Shown: positions 28,198 through 37,285 of the stretch, in pieces
Layout of the letters: every line of letters starts with the position of its first letter
How positions within the stretch are numbered: position 1 is the stretch's first letter
From: Cohnella sp. CFH 77786
GTDB taxonomy: Bacteria > Bacillota > Bacilli > Paenibacillales > Paenibacillaceae
DNA: 64,000 nt
Assembly: GCF_019400745.1 (NCBI RefSeq)
Contig: NZ_WJIB01000010.1
Location: 62,001 to 126,000 of the forward strand
Direction: 5' to 3'
Program-made: the position numbers and the translations under genes
The notes under the pieces: model-generated
What the model was told of the DNA's origin: nothing
The model's database searches: none
The model's input: only the letters and a program-made list of their open reading frames with translations

Positions 28198-29610
28198 ATG
28201 AGTCTTCTGGATAAAGTACAAGCCAAAACGGTCCAAGCGGAATCGGAAGCGGCTGCCCCCGATCCTTCCGAAGGGGCTCTTCCGCCCAAGAAAGATCTGC
28301 TCACGACCTTCAGGCAAATCCGCGGCACCGACACGCGCCCCAGAGAGCAGGCCGCGCAAATCTCCAAGCATCAAGAGCTAAAAAACAAGCTGCACAAACA
28401 AATCCTGAACGATTTGAAGGACGGGGACGTCGAGGCCATCATTCCGAAGATCGATGCCATGGCCATTCAGATCATTTCGGAAGACGAGTCGTTCCGGGGC
28501 AAGATCGACCGGAAAAAAGTGGTCGAGGAGCTGACCCATGACTTGACGGGCTTCGGTCCGATCAATCCCCTGCTGCTGGATCCGGAAATCACCGAGGTCA
28601 TGGTCAACGGACCGAGCCAGGTATACGTGGAACGGGGCGGCAAAATCGAGCTGTCCTACGTTCAATTCCGGGACGACGAGCACGTCATGAACATTATCGA
28701 GAAAATCGTATCGCCGATCGGGCGCCGCGTCGACGAGAGCAGTCCGATGGTCGACGCGCGGCTGCCCGACGGATCGCGCGTGAACGTCATCATTCCGCCG
28801 CTTGCGCTGAAGGGACCGACGATCACGATCCGGAAGTTTTCCAAGGATCCTTACACGATCGAGAATCTCATCGATTTCGGCACGGTCACCCGCGACATGG
28901 CGATCTTCCTGGAAGCCTGCGTCAAGGCGAAGCTGAACATTTTCGTGAGCGGGGGCACCGGTTCCGGTAAAACGACGACGCTCAACGTGCTGTCCTCCTT
29001 CATCCCGAGCCACGAACGCATCGTGACGATCGAAGACGCGGCCGAGCTTCAATTGTGGCAGGAGCACGTCGTGTCGCTCGAATCCAGACCCCCGAACATC
29101 GAGGGCAAAGGCGCGATCAGCATCCGCGATCTCGTGCGGAACTCCCTCCGGATGCGTCCGGAGCGTATCGTGATCGGCGAGGTGCGCGGCGGCGAGGCAC
29201 TCGACATGCTGCAGGCGATGAATACGGGCCATGACGGATCGCTGGCCACGGGCCACTCGAACAGCCCGAGGGACATGATTTCCCGCCTGGAAACGATGGT
29301 GCTCATGGCCGGGATCGATCTGCCGGTGAAGGCGATTCGCGAACAGATCGCGGGAGCGATCGATCTGATCATCCAACAGTCGAGATTGAAGGACGGATCC
29401 CGCAAAATCACGAACATCACCGAAGTGCTCGGGATGGAAGGCGACGTCATCGTCCTGCAGGATATATTCGCCTTCCGCCAGCAGGGCGTGGACGAGCGCG
29501 GCAAGATCATCGGCCGGCTGGTGCCGACGGGCGTGCGCCCCAAATTCTACGAGCGGCTGGAAGCCTCGGGCATCCATATTCCGGCGTCCGTGTTTATCGA
29601 AGAGGGGTGA
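28198..29610 (+). CDS. tadA: TadA/CpaF pilus ATPase
   Basis: Hexameric secretion ATPase of 470 residues that powers pilus extension. Walker A is SGGTGSGKTTT (about residues 250-260), the Asp box is VTIEDAAELQL, Walker B RIVIGEVRGGEALDML, and a His box contains GHDGSLATGHSN. The N-terminal helical domain and the linker FGPINPLLLDPEITEVMVNG are typical of CpaF. It is in the same operon as tadB and tadC. Confidence 0.95.
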   Translation: MSLLDKVQAKTVQAESEAAAPDPSEGALPPKKDLLTTFRQIRGTDTRPREQAAQISKHQELKNKLHKQILNDLKDGDVEAIIPKIDAMAIQIISEDESFRGKIDRKKVVEELTHDLTGFGPINPLLLDPEITEVMVNGPSQVYVERGGKIELSYVQFRDDEHVMNIIEKIVSPIGRRVDESSPMVDARLPDGSRVNVIIPPLALKGPTITIRKFSKDPYTIENLIDFGTVTRDMAIFLEACVKAKLNIFVSGGTGSGKTTTLNVLSSFIPSHERIVTIEDAAELQLWQEHVVSLESRPPNIEGKGAISIRDLVRNSLRMRPERIVIGEVRGGEALDMLQAMNTGHDGSLATGHSNSPRDMISRLETMVLMAGIDLPVKAIREQIAGAIDLIIQQSRLKDGSRKITNITEVLGMEGDVIVLQDIFAFRQQGVDERGKIIGRLVPTGVRPKFYERLEASGIHIPASVFIEEG

Positions 29611-29617
29611 AGCCGCC

Positions 29618-30580
29618 ATGATCTGGATCCTCGTGGCCATGTTCGCGGTGAGCAGCTTCCTGCTGTTCGCCGCGGTGCTGCAATTGCTGTTTCTGTCCAA
29701 CAAGCGGCTGGACAAACGGCTCAACCGTTTATTGGATTTGAACGACAAAAAGCAGCTGAACCGAAAGAAGTTCAATCTCCTCGTCCGCATGCAGCTCTAC
29801 AAGCGAACGGTTCGCGAACGCGTGCTGACGAAGAAAAAAAGCACGCGGCTCGAAAACATGCTCAGACTCGCCGGCGTTCCGCTGAAGCCGGAGGAATATA
29901 TTCTCTTTCAATGGATCAGCACGGCTCTGGGCGGGGGCTTCTTCTATCTCTTGTCCGGCCAGTGGCTCCTGCTTCCCGTCGGTGCGGTTGCCGGCCTCCT
30001 CCTGCCCCGGTGGTGGATCGGCCGGAAGCGGCGCGCGCGGATCCAGGCGTTCAACGACGGGCTCCTGGATATGCTGACGACGGTCATCGGTTCGCTCCGC
30101 GCAGGCTTCAGCTTCGCTCAGGCGCTGAAGACCGTCGTCGACGAATCGGAAGGCCCCGTTCGGGAAGAAGCGGAAACCGTGCTGAAGGAGATGCAGTACG
30201 GGACCTCGATGGAGGATGCGCTGACCGAATGGAAGGAACGGATGCCCAGCGAGGATCTGGATCTGATGATTCAGGCGATCTTGATCCAAAGGCAGATCGG
30301 CGGCAATCTGGCGGTCATTCTCGAGACGATCGTCCAGACCATTCGCGACCGGGTGCGCATCCAAGGCCAAGTCACCACGCTGACCGCGCAAGGAAGAATC
30401 TCCGGGGTCGTCATCGGCGCGCTGCCGTTCGCGCTGGGGCTCGTCCTCTATTTGATCGATCCTTCCTACATCGGCTCGCTCTTCTCGCATCCCATCGGGA
30501 TCGGAATGGTCGTCGCGGGGCTGGTCTCGGGCACGATCGGATTCATCCTCATCCGTAAAATCACGACGATCGAGGTGTGA
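29618..30580 (+). CDS. tadB: TadB inner-membrane platform protein
   Basis: A 320-residue T2SSF-domain protein with two N-terminal and two C-terminal membrane segments around the cytoplasmic helical domain (FNDGLLDMLTTVIGSLRAG; MQAILIQRQIGGNLA-like). It pairs with TadC to form the platform driven by TadA. It starts 5 bp after tadA ends. Confidence 0.92.
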   Translation: MIWILVAMFAVSSFLLFAAVLQLLFLSNKRLDKRLNRLLDLNDKKQLNRKKFNLLVRMQLYKRTVRERVLTKKKSTRLENMLRLAGVPLKPEEYILFQWISTALGGGFFYLLSGQWLLLPVGAVAGLLLPRWWIGRKRRARIQAFNDGLLDMLTTVIGSLRAGFSFAQALKTVVDESEGPVREEAETVLKEMQYGTSMEDALTEWKERMPSEDLDLMIQAILIQRQIGGNLAVILETIVQTIRDRVRIQGQVTTLTAQGRISGVVIGALPFALGLVLYLIDPSYIGSLFSHPIGIGMVVAGLVSGTIGFILIRKITTIEV

Positions 30581-30583
30581 CGA

Positions 30584-31501
30584 ATGCTGTATGTCGCTTT
30601 CTGCCTGACGGTCACCCTGCTGGTCTATTCCTTTTTCGTTCTTCGCGAAGAACGGCAGGACCGGCTTAAACGAAGGTTAAGCCATATTACCGGAGGCACC
30701 GCGGAAATCCGCCCGAATGCCTCAGCCGGACGGGAACCCCCTCTGCGGCGGAGCTTGCTGCTTCCCGTGTGGAAAGAATTCCGCCGCGGCTTCGGCAAAA
30801 CCTTGGAAGAGCGGCAGGTTGCGAAAATCGAGCTCAGGCTGCTGCAGGCCGGCCAGCCATTCGGCATGTCGCCGGTCGATTTCCGAATCGCGCAGGCGGC
30901 ACTATGCATCGCGCTGCCCGCCCTCTTTCTGTTCTACGCGCTTGCCGCCGGATTGGGACTTGGCGGGGCCGTTTTCGCGGTGCTATGCGGGATGCTGATT
31001 GCGGTTATTCTTCCCGGCCATTATTTGAAGACAAAGACGAAATCCCGCTCCAGGCTTGCGCTGCGCGAGCTGCCGGACGTTCTGGATCTGTTGACCGTCA
31101 GCCTGGAGGCCGGACTCGGCTTCGACGCCGCCTTGACCAAGCTCGTGTCCAAGAAGGACGGCGTTCTTCCGGGCGAATTCCGGCGATGCCTGGAGGAAAT
31201 CCGCCTGGGCCGAACGCGGCGGGAGGCGCTGTCCGGCGTGAGGGACCGCGTCGTGCTGGAGGAGCTCAAGGTGCTGATCAGCAGCATTCTGCAGGCCGAG
31301 AAGCTGGGGATCGGCATGGTGCAGGTGCTTCGCGTCCAATCGCAGGAAGTGCGGGAACGGCGCAAGCAGCGTGCGGAGGAAGCGGCGATGAAGGCGCCGA
31401 TCAAGATGCTATTCCCGCTGGTGCTCTTTATTTTCCCGTCGATCTTCATCGTGCTTCTCGGGCCGGTGGCCATTCAATTCCTTCAATTCGCCAAGAACTG
31501 A
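30584..31501 (+). CDS. tadC: TadC inner-membrane platform protein
   Basis: A 305-residue second T2SSF-domain platform protein. The core motif ELPDVLDLLTVSLEAGLGF and the C-terminal helix KMLFPLVLFIFPSIFIVLLGP are typical. It begins 3 bp after tadB. Transcription probably continues into the glycosyltransferase genes, because no terminator is visible after it. Confidence 0.92.
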   Translation: MLYVAFCLTVTLLVYSFFVLREERQDRLKRRLSHITGGTAEIRPNASAGREPPLRRSLLLPVWKEFRRGFGKTLEERQVAKIELRLLQAGQPFGMSPVDFRIAQAALCIALPALFLFYALAAGLGLGGAVFAVLCGMLIAVILPGHYLKTKTKSRSRLALRELPDVLDLLTVSLEAGLGFDAALTKLVSKKDGVLPGEFRRCLEEIRLGRTRREALSGVRDRVVLEELKVLISSILQAEKLGIGMVQVLRVQSQEVRERRKQRAEEAAMKAPIKMLFPLVLFIFPSIFIVLLGPVAIQFLQFAKN

Positions 31502-31531
31502 AATCGACAATCAAAGGCGGGGTTGGTTTTC

Positions 31532-32515
31532 ATGAGGAAAGCGGTAAAGGGACGATTGGTTTCGATCCTTGTGCCCGTCTATAACGAAAGCCCCAACATC
31601 ATGGAATTTTACGCTCGCATCACCAGGGTCATGAACCCGTCCGGCTACGCTTGCGAATTGATCTTCATCAACGACGGAAGCAAGGACGACACGCTGGACA
31701 AGCTTTACGGACTGCGGGAGAAGGACTCCCGCGTCAAGATCATCGATTTGTCCCGCAATTTCGGCAAAGAAATCGCCTTGACGGCCGGTCTCGACCATTG
31801 CCGGGGCGAAGCGGTGATTCCGATCGACGCGGATTTGCAGGACCCGCCGGAAGTCATTCTGGAAATGCTCTCCCGATGGGAAGAAGGCTATGACGTCGTC
31901 TATGCGACCCGTACCCGCCGGGACGGGGAAAGCTCGGTGAAGAAGGTGACGGCGCATTTGTTTTACCGGTTCATCAAGAAGCTGACCCCGATTCCGATTC
32001 CGAAGGATACCGGCGATTTCCGGCTCATGTCGAGGAGGGTCGTGAACGCGCTGACGGAGCTTCGCGAGCAGCACCGGTTCATGAAGGGACTGTTCAGCTG
32101 GGTCGGCTTCCGCCAGACGAGCATTACGTACCGGAGGGAGCCGCGATACGCGGGCAAGACGAAGTTCAACTACTGGAAGCTGTGGAATTTCGCCGTCGAA
32201 GGGATCACGTCCTTCAGCTTCCTCCCGCTGCAAGTCGCGACCTACGCGGGCTTCGGCATTTCCCTGTTCGCCATCGCGTTTGCGGCTTGGCTCTTCCTCA
32301 CGACCTTGATCCACGGCAACCCGGTTCCCGGCTACCCTTCCCTGATGGTCGCGATCCTCTTCTTCGGCGGCGTGCAGCTCACGACGATGGGCCTCATCGG
32401 GGAGTATGTCGGCCGCATCTACAACGAATCGAAACGCCGGCCGCTGTACTTCGTGCAAGACAAGGCAGGCTGGGATGACGGCAGGGAGAGACCTCGACTG
32501 GAGGGGGTTCAATAG
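31532..32515 (+). CDS. GT2 glycosyltransferase (polyprenyl-phosphate sugar transferase type)
   Basis: A 327-residue GT-A enzyme like dolichol-phosphate mannosyltransferase/GtrB. The nucleotide-binding start is VSILVPVYNESPNI, metal motifs are FINDGSKD and DADLQDPPE, and the acceptor motif is KDTGDFRLMSRRV. Two C-terminal membrane helices follow (about 230-295). It probably loads a sugar onto undecaprenyl phosphate for the GT-C-type enzymes downstream. ATG 31532 has AAAGGCGGGG upstream. Confidence 0.9.
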   Translation: MRKAVKGRLVSILVPVYNESPNIMEFYARITRVMNPSGYACELIFINDGSKDDTLDKLYGLREKDSRVKIIDLSRNFGKEIALTAGLDHCRGEAVIPIDADLQDPPEVILEMLSRWEEGYDVVYATRTRRDGESSVKKVTAHLFYRFIKKLTPIPIPKDTGDFRLMSRRVVNALTELREQHRFMKGLFSWVGFRQTSITYRREPRYAGKTKFNYWKLWNFAVEGITSFSFLPLQVATYAGFGISLFAIAFAAWLFLTTLIHGNPVPGYPSLMVAILFFGGVQLTTMGLIGEYVGRIYNESKRRPLYFVQDKAGWDDGRERPRLEGVQ

Positions 32516-33256
32516 ATGGAGCCATCGATTTACCTGAAGATGGACCGCCTGGAGCAAGAACATTGGTGGTTCGCCGGCCGGCGCAACATCATCGAGAGCC
32601 TTCTGCACACCCGGCTTACGCCTCTCGACTCCGATTCCCGCATCCTTGACGCGGGCTGCGGAACGGGCGGCAACCTCGGCCTTCTCTCCCGGCTCGGCTG
32701 CGAGGTCTCGGGCCTCGAAATGGACCGCGGGGCGGCGGAAATCGCCAGGTGGAAGAGCGGAAAATCGGTATACGTCGGCAGCTTGCCGGACGGGGTTCCG
32801 TTTGCCGACGAATCGTTCGACCTCATCGTTCTGCTCGACGTGCTCGAACACATCGACGACGATGTCGGCGCGCTTCGGACTTTAGCCTCGAAGCTGAAGC
32901 CGGGCGGAAGCCTGCTGATTACCGTACCCGCCTTCTCTTTCTTGTGGAGCCGCCACGACGAATCCCATCATCACAAAAGAAGGTACCGATTGCGGGAGCT
33001 GACCGATAAAATGCGGCAATGCCGCCTTCGCCCGATCCATGCCAGCTACTTCAATACCTGGCTGTTTCCGGTGATCGCGCTTGTTCGGATCCTGCAGAGG
33101 AGACTCGGACCAACCACGAAATCCGACGACTTGACCTTGCCCTCTCCCGTGCTCAACAAGCTGCTTGCCGGCATCTTGTCCAGCGAGAGACATCTGCTCA
33201 AGTTCGCCAAACTGCCGTTCGGCGTTTCGATCGCCGCGATCGGCCGGAAGACGTAA
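32516..33256 (+). CDS. Class I SAM-dependent methyltransferase
   Basis: A 246-residue Rossmann methyltransferase: motif I ILDAGCGTGGNLG (about 43-55), acidic strand-2 end GLEMDRGA and motif LIVLLDVLEHIDDD. The N-terminal EQEHWWFAGRR is common in glycan-cluster methyltransferases. The start codon follows the previous stop directly. It may methylate a sugar or lipid-linked intermediate. Confidence 0.87.
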   Translation: MEPSIYLKMDRLEQEHWWFAGRRNIIESLLHTRLTPLDSDSRILDAGCGTGGNLGLLSRLGCEVSGLEMDRGAAEIARWKSGKSVYVGSLPDGVPFADESFDLIVLLDVLEHIDDDVGALRTLASKLKPGGSLLITVPAFSFLWSRHDESHHHKRRYRLRELTDKMRQCRLRPIHASYFNTWLFPVIALVRILQRRLGPTTKSDDLTLPSPVLNKLLAGILSSERHLLKFAKLPFGVSIAAIGRKT

Positions 33257-33280
33257 CCCGCGGAAAGGGCCCCCTACTCT

Positions 33281-34786
33281 ATGAACGTGAAGAGCCGCCG
33301 TCAAAGCATCGTATTCGGCCTATTCGCCGCCGTTTTTGTTGCCTTATTCATTTTCATGGACGCCGGCGTCTCCCGGGGCGATCCCGATACCTACTGGCAT
33401 ATCGAGCTCGGCAAGGAGATGATCCGGCAGCACAGGGTCATCGACACGGCGATCCATACGTTCGCCGGAGAGAGCTTGCCGTACGTGCCGCATGAGGTCG
33501 GTTTCCAACTGATCGTCGGGAGCTTGTATAACGCGGGAGAATGGAAGGCTATCCATCTCTTTACGCTGTTTTCCGTTTTTCTTCTGGCATGGGGGTTGTA
33601 TCGGTTGATGGAGGTTTCCAGACAGGAGATGGACCTCCCCCGGATGCACCCTTTTTTGGTGTATGTTGTTCTTCCGTTTCTTCTTTATTTCATCTATCTG
33701 GTTTACTTCCATATTCGTCCGCAAATGATCTCGGCCGGACTGGTCGTATGGTTCGCAGTCTGGCTGAGGCGGTTCGCCTTGCATGCCGGAGCGGGCAAGG
33801 CGCTCGTGCTTGGCCTTCTGTCCTGGGTCCTGGCGAACGTCCATACGGGCGTATGGCCGGTTGTATTCGTGCTGCTGACCATGCACATGCTGGACAACGC
33901 TTGGTCGAAAAAGCTGGTTCGGTACGACTGGCTTGCCGCCGCGGGGGTGATCGCCGGCGGACTGGCGAATTTCGGGGGCTGGAGGAGCTTGACTTATTTC
34001 GCCGCCTTATCGAACAGCCCTTTCACCAAATGGATCAACGAGTGGCAGCCTATCTCGTATTCCGGTGACGGATTTGCTTTCGCGGGCGTGATCCTTTTCA
34101 TTTTGTCCGCCATGTACAGCCTGACGCAGCGTCCGTTCCGGCCGTTTCGCTTCCTGCTCTTTATCGGCATGATGTATCTCGGATTATCGAGCTACAAGCA
34201 GTTCCTGTTCCTGCTGCTCTTCCTGCCCTACTATGCGGCGCCGGCCATCGACCGGTTCAAGCGGCTGCAGCTGTTCGGAAGCCCGGAGGCTTACATCCGG
34301 CCCAAAGTCGTGCTGCCCCTGCTCACCCTGGGATTAGCCGTGAATTTCACGGCGCAAATGTTTCAGGACGTGAAGGATCCGGCCTCGAAGTATCCGGTGG
34401 AAGAAATGGATTACATCCTGCAAGCCTTCCCTTCTTCGGAGCGGCCCAAAGTGCTGTCCACGTATACAACTTCCGGTTACGTCCTGTTCAGGGGTGGCGA
34501 CGTGCTGGCGGACGGCCGGTTCGACCCCTTCATCCTGGACCCTACCCGGGGCGTGCACGGCTGGACCGCGTTCGAGCGTTCCGTGAACGGCTTTCGGTCC
34601 GAATATCTGATGGATGTCGTACGGTCGGACAAGCCCGATTATCTGATCATTCCGATGGCGGATGCGGATCCATCGGCCAACACCTTGCAGCTCGTCGCCT
34701 TGAAGGAAGTCGTTCGCCAATTGCCCAAGCCGGTTTTTAAGGGAAGCTATGGACTGGTTTGGGACCTGCGGGGGCGTTCCGAATGA
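33281..34786 (+). CDS. GT-C-like polytopic membrane protein
   Basis: A 501-residue protein with about 11 membrane segments and a C-terminal extracytoplasmic domain (about 370-501). An acidic motif in the first outer loop (SRGDPDTYWHIELGKEM) resembles the DD/DxD loop of lipid-dependent GT-C glycosyltransferases. It lies between the methyltransferase and two PIG-V-like genes and overlaps the next gene by 4 nt. Transfer of a lipid-linked sugar to protein or glycan is inferred. Confidence 0.72.
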   Translation: MNVKSRRQSIVFGLFAAVFVALFIFMDAGVSRGDPDTYWHIELGKEMIRQHRVIDTAIHTFAGESLPYVPHEVGFQLIVGSLYNAGEWKAIHLFTLFSVFLLAWGLYRLMEVSRQEMDLPRMHPFLVYVVLPFLLYFIYLVYFHIRPQMISAGLVVWFAVWLRRFALHAGAGKALVLGLLSWVLANVHTGVWPVVFVLLTMHMLDNAWSKKLVRYDWLAAAGVIAGGLANFGGWRSLTYFAALSNSPFTKWINEWQPISYSGDGFAFAGVILFILSAMYSLTQRPFRPFRFLLFIGMMYLGLSSYKQFLFLLLFLPYYAAPAIDRFKRLQLFGSPEAYIRPKVVLPLLTLGLAVNFTAQMFQDVKDPASKYPVEEMDYILQAFPSSERPKVLSTYTTSGYVLFRGGDVLADGRFDPFILDPTRGVHGWTAFERSVNGFRSEYLMDVVRSDKPDYLIIPMADADPSANTLQLVALKEVVRQLPKPVFKGSYGLVWDLRGRSE

Positions 34787-35952
34787 AAGCTTGGAGAACC
34801 GTTTTGCTGCTTTTTGCCGTTAGCCGGGTATTGATCTTGCTGATCTTGTCCGTCGGCCAGCCCGAACATGCTCATTACACGGACAATCAGCTCCAACTCG
34901 AACCGGCTTTGCTTGACCGTTTCATCCTGTACGACTCGTTCAATTACGCGCAGATCGCCTCGGAAGGCTACACGGAAGACCGGCTGACCGCCTTTTTCCC
35001 GCTCTTTCCCCTGGTGGTCCATGGGTTGTCCGCCGTCACGGGAACGGATGTCTATTGGGCCGGCTTTCTCTTGTCGAATCTATTCTTTATCGCCTCGCTT
35101 CGGCTGCTCGAACGTCTCATGGAGAAGAAGGGGATTCCCGGGAAAGTCAGGTTTTTTACGCTGTCCCTCCTGGCCTTTTTCCCCTCCTCTTATTACTTCA
35201 GCGCTTTTTATACCGAAAGCTTCTTTCTGTTCCTGGCTTTGCTCGCCTTCCGATTATGGGGAGACGGCAAGAGGGGGGCCGCTTACTTCGTTGGAGGATT
35301 GGCCGCGCTTACCCGAATCGTCGGGATCTGGATACCGCTGGCCTTCTTCTTGGAAAGGGGGATCCGCCGCAAATGGGACGTCAAGGATTTTGCCGGGGCA
35401 TTCGCGAGCGGGTTGATGTTTTCCGTCTATCCGGTTTACCTGTGGGTAACGAAAGGCGATCCCTTGTTGTTTCTGAAGGTGCAGGCAGCCTCGTTCGGAC
35501 GGTATTCGACCCTTCCCTTTTATCCCGTCTATCAAGACGTCGTTTGGGCCGTCGAGAAATGGAAGGCGACCGGTTGGGTGAATCCGATTGCCGTGTTCCA
35601 TCTGATTTTGTTCATCCTCTTCGTCTGGTATCTCGTTTCCGTCCTTCGTTCTCATCTAGCGGGCGGCAGCGCGGCCTCGTCCGAGTTCATCTACACCTCG
35701 GGGCTCGTCGCGATGTCCTTGTCCTCCATCGTCGTAAGGACCATGCATGTCGCGTCCCATGGATTCATGCGATATATTTTGGCCGTTTTCCCGCTTTTCC
35801 TGTTTCTAGGGGAACGTTGGTACCTGTGGCTGAACCGCACGGATCGCTCTTATCTAGCCAGAAGATCCGTTCATTATTTGATCCTGGTCGTCTGGTTGCT
35901 GTTTTCCGCTTTATTCCTTATGATCTTGCGAAATAAGGGGTTTGTGGCGTAA
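34783..35952 (+). CDS. PIG-V-like mannosyltransferase, copy 1
   Basis: A 389-residue polytopic protein resembling PIG-V/GPI mannosyltransferase II-like GT-C enzymes. It shows the outer-loop acidic residues near LLDRFILYDSFNYAQIASEGY, then AAFFPLFPL-type and SSYYFSAFYTESFFLFLALLAF segments, and PSHGFMR-like SHGFMRYILAVFPL. It starts within the previous stop codon. A close paralogue follows, so a tandem duplication is evident. Confidence 0.82.
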   Translation: MKAWRTVLLLFAVSRVLILLILSVGQPEHAHYTDNQLQLEPALLDRFILYDSFNYAQIASEGYTEDRLTAFFPLFPLVVHGLSAVTGTDVYWAGFLLSNLFFIASLRLLERLMEKKGIPGKVRFFTLSLLAFFPSSYYFSAFYTESFFLFLALLAFRLWGDGKRGAAYFVGGLAALTRIVGIWIPLAFFLERGIRRKWDVKDFAGAFASGLMFSVYPVYLWVTKGDPLLFLKVQAASFGRYSTLPFYPVYQDVVWAVEKWKATGWVNPIAVFHLILFILFVWYLVSVLRSHLAGGSAASSEFIYTSGLVAMSLSSIVVRTMHVASHGFMRYILAVFPLFLFLGERWYLWLNRTDRSYLARRSVHYLILVVWLLFSALFLMILRNKGFVA

Positions 35953-37139
35953 TGATGAGAGCCCTCAAGGTCACGTTCGTTCTGTTTGCCGGAAGCAGAT
36001 TGCTAATCTTTCTGTTTCTTGCCGTCGGTCAACCGGACCGGATCCATTATCTGGATCATCAGTTTCAATTGGCGAATCCGGTCCTCGACCGCTTTATTTA
36101 CTACGATTCGTATAACTATGCGCAAATGGTATCGGAAGGCTATGCGGAGGATCGGCTGGCCGCGTTCTTCCCTCTGTTCCCTCTTCTGGTCAAAGGGGTC
36201 GTCGACCTGCTTGGCGCGGACGTTTATTGGGCAGGCTTCGTTTTGTCCAATCTTTTCTTTGCCTGTTCGCTCTGGCTTTTCTACCGGCTGATGGACAGGA
36301 GAGGGCTCAGCGAACGGGTGAAGATTCTGACGCTTTCCATTCTGGCGTTTTTCCCCTCCTCTTATTTTTTCAGCGCTTTCTATACCGAAAGCTTCTTTCT
36401 GTTCCTCGCTTTACTCGCTTTTCGATTATGGGAGGGAGGCAGGAGGAGGGCCGCTTATGTCGTCGGAGGATTGGCCGCGCTCACCCGAATCGTCGGAATC
36501 TGGATTCCCCTGGCCTTTTTCTTGGAAAGAATGATCCGCCGGAAGGGGGATGTCCGGGACTTCGCTTGGGCATCCGCCAGCGGTTTGATGTTTTCCGTCT
36601 ATCCGGTTTATCTGTGGATCGCGAAGGGCGATCCCTTGTTGTTTTTGAAGGTGATGGCACCCGATTACGGGCGACATTCCACGATTCCGTTCTTCCCGAT
36701 CTACGAAGACATATTGACGTTTATCAAGCAAGCTCGGGATTACGGTCTGATTGAACCCATCATCGTCTTTCACCTGATCTTGTTCGGCATCTTCCTTGAT
36801 TATTTGATTTCGACGGCAAGGAGGCAGCGTAAAGGGGAAGACGTAAGCTGGTCCGAGCCGATCTATACGTTCGGACTGATTCTGATGCCGCTCTGCTCCG
36901 TCCTGATCCAGCCGGTTAACATTCCGTCCCACGGCTTCATGCGCTATTTCCTGACCGTATTCCCGTTGTTCATTTTTCTCGGGAAACGAGCGGACCAGGT
37001 TTTGACGCGCGCGGATCGGAAGTCGCTCTCCCGCTGTTTTGTCGTTTGGAAAGGCTTGATTTACTTGACTCTGTTCATGTGGGTCATTCTCTCGGTTTAT
37101 AATTTGCTTTCTTTACGCCATAAAGGGTTCATTGCCTGA
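35952..37139 (+). CDS. PIG-V-like mannosyltransferase, copy 2
   Basis: A 395-residue paralogue of the preceding gene. The same motifs are present (LDRFIYYDSYNYAQMVSEGY; SSYFFSAFYTESFFLFLALL; SHGFMRYFLTVFPLF) with more divergence at the C-terminus. The start ATG overlaps the upstream TAA by one base. It is the last gene of the long pilus/glycosylation run. Acceptor and sugar differences between the two copies cannot be judged. Confidence 0.82.
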   Translation: MMRALKVTFVLFAGSRLLIFLFLAVGQPDRIHYLDHQFQLANPVLDRFIYYDSYNYAQMVSEGYAEDRLAAFFPLFPLLVKGVVDLLGADVYWAGFVLSNLFFACSLWLFYRLMDRRGLSERVKILTLSILAFFPSSYFFSAFYTESFFLFLALLAFRLWEGGRRRAAYVVGGLAALTRIVGIWIPLAFFLERMIRRKGDVRDFAWASASGLMFSVYPVYLWIAKGDPLLFLKVMAPDYGRHSTIPFFPIYEDILTFIKQARDYGLIEPIIVFHLILFGIFLDYLISTARRQRKGEDVSWSEPIYTFGLILMPLCSVLIQPVNIPSHGFMRYFLTVFPLFIFLGKRADQVLTRADRKSLSRCFVVWKGLIYLTLFMWVILSVYNLLSLRHKGFIA

Positions 37140-37149
37140 GTCTGTTCTC

Positions 37150-37179
37150 TTGACACTTGGGGCCGGGCCGGGTTATAGT
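37150..37179 (+). promoter_or_regulatory. Sigma-A promoter upstream of a terminator
   Basis: TTGACA at 37150-37155, an 18-nt spacer, TATAGT at 37174-37179. Predicted start near 37186. A strong terminator begins only about 23 nt further on, so this promoter makes either a short RNA or an attenuated transcript of the next gene. Confidence 0.7.
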
Positions 37180-37208
37180 GGACGAAAATAAACGAGCGCG
37201 CATCGGGA

Positions 37209-37254
37209 AGCACCCGTAAGCCAAGGCGAATCGCCTGGCTTGCGGGTGCTTTTT
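37209..37254 (+). terminator. Strong terminator after the pilus/glycosylation genes
   Basis: Long stem AGCACCCG.AAGCC / GGCTT.CGGGTGCT with an inner AGGCG/CGCCT extension, followed by TTTT. It ends read-through from 37139 and also the transcript from the promoter at 37150. Confidence 0.88.
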
Positions 37255-37285
37255 CGCGTTTGGCGCCGGGAAGGGGTTATCGAAT

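Noticed and set aside
28378-29790. 470-codon minus-strand frame opposite tadA
   Set aside because: Shadow of a well-conserved ATPase gene in GC-rich DNA; composition is His/Arg-rich with no domain.
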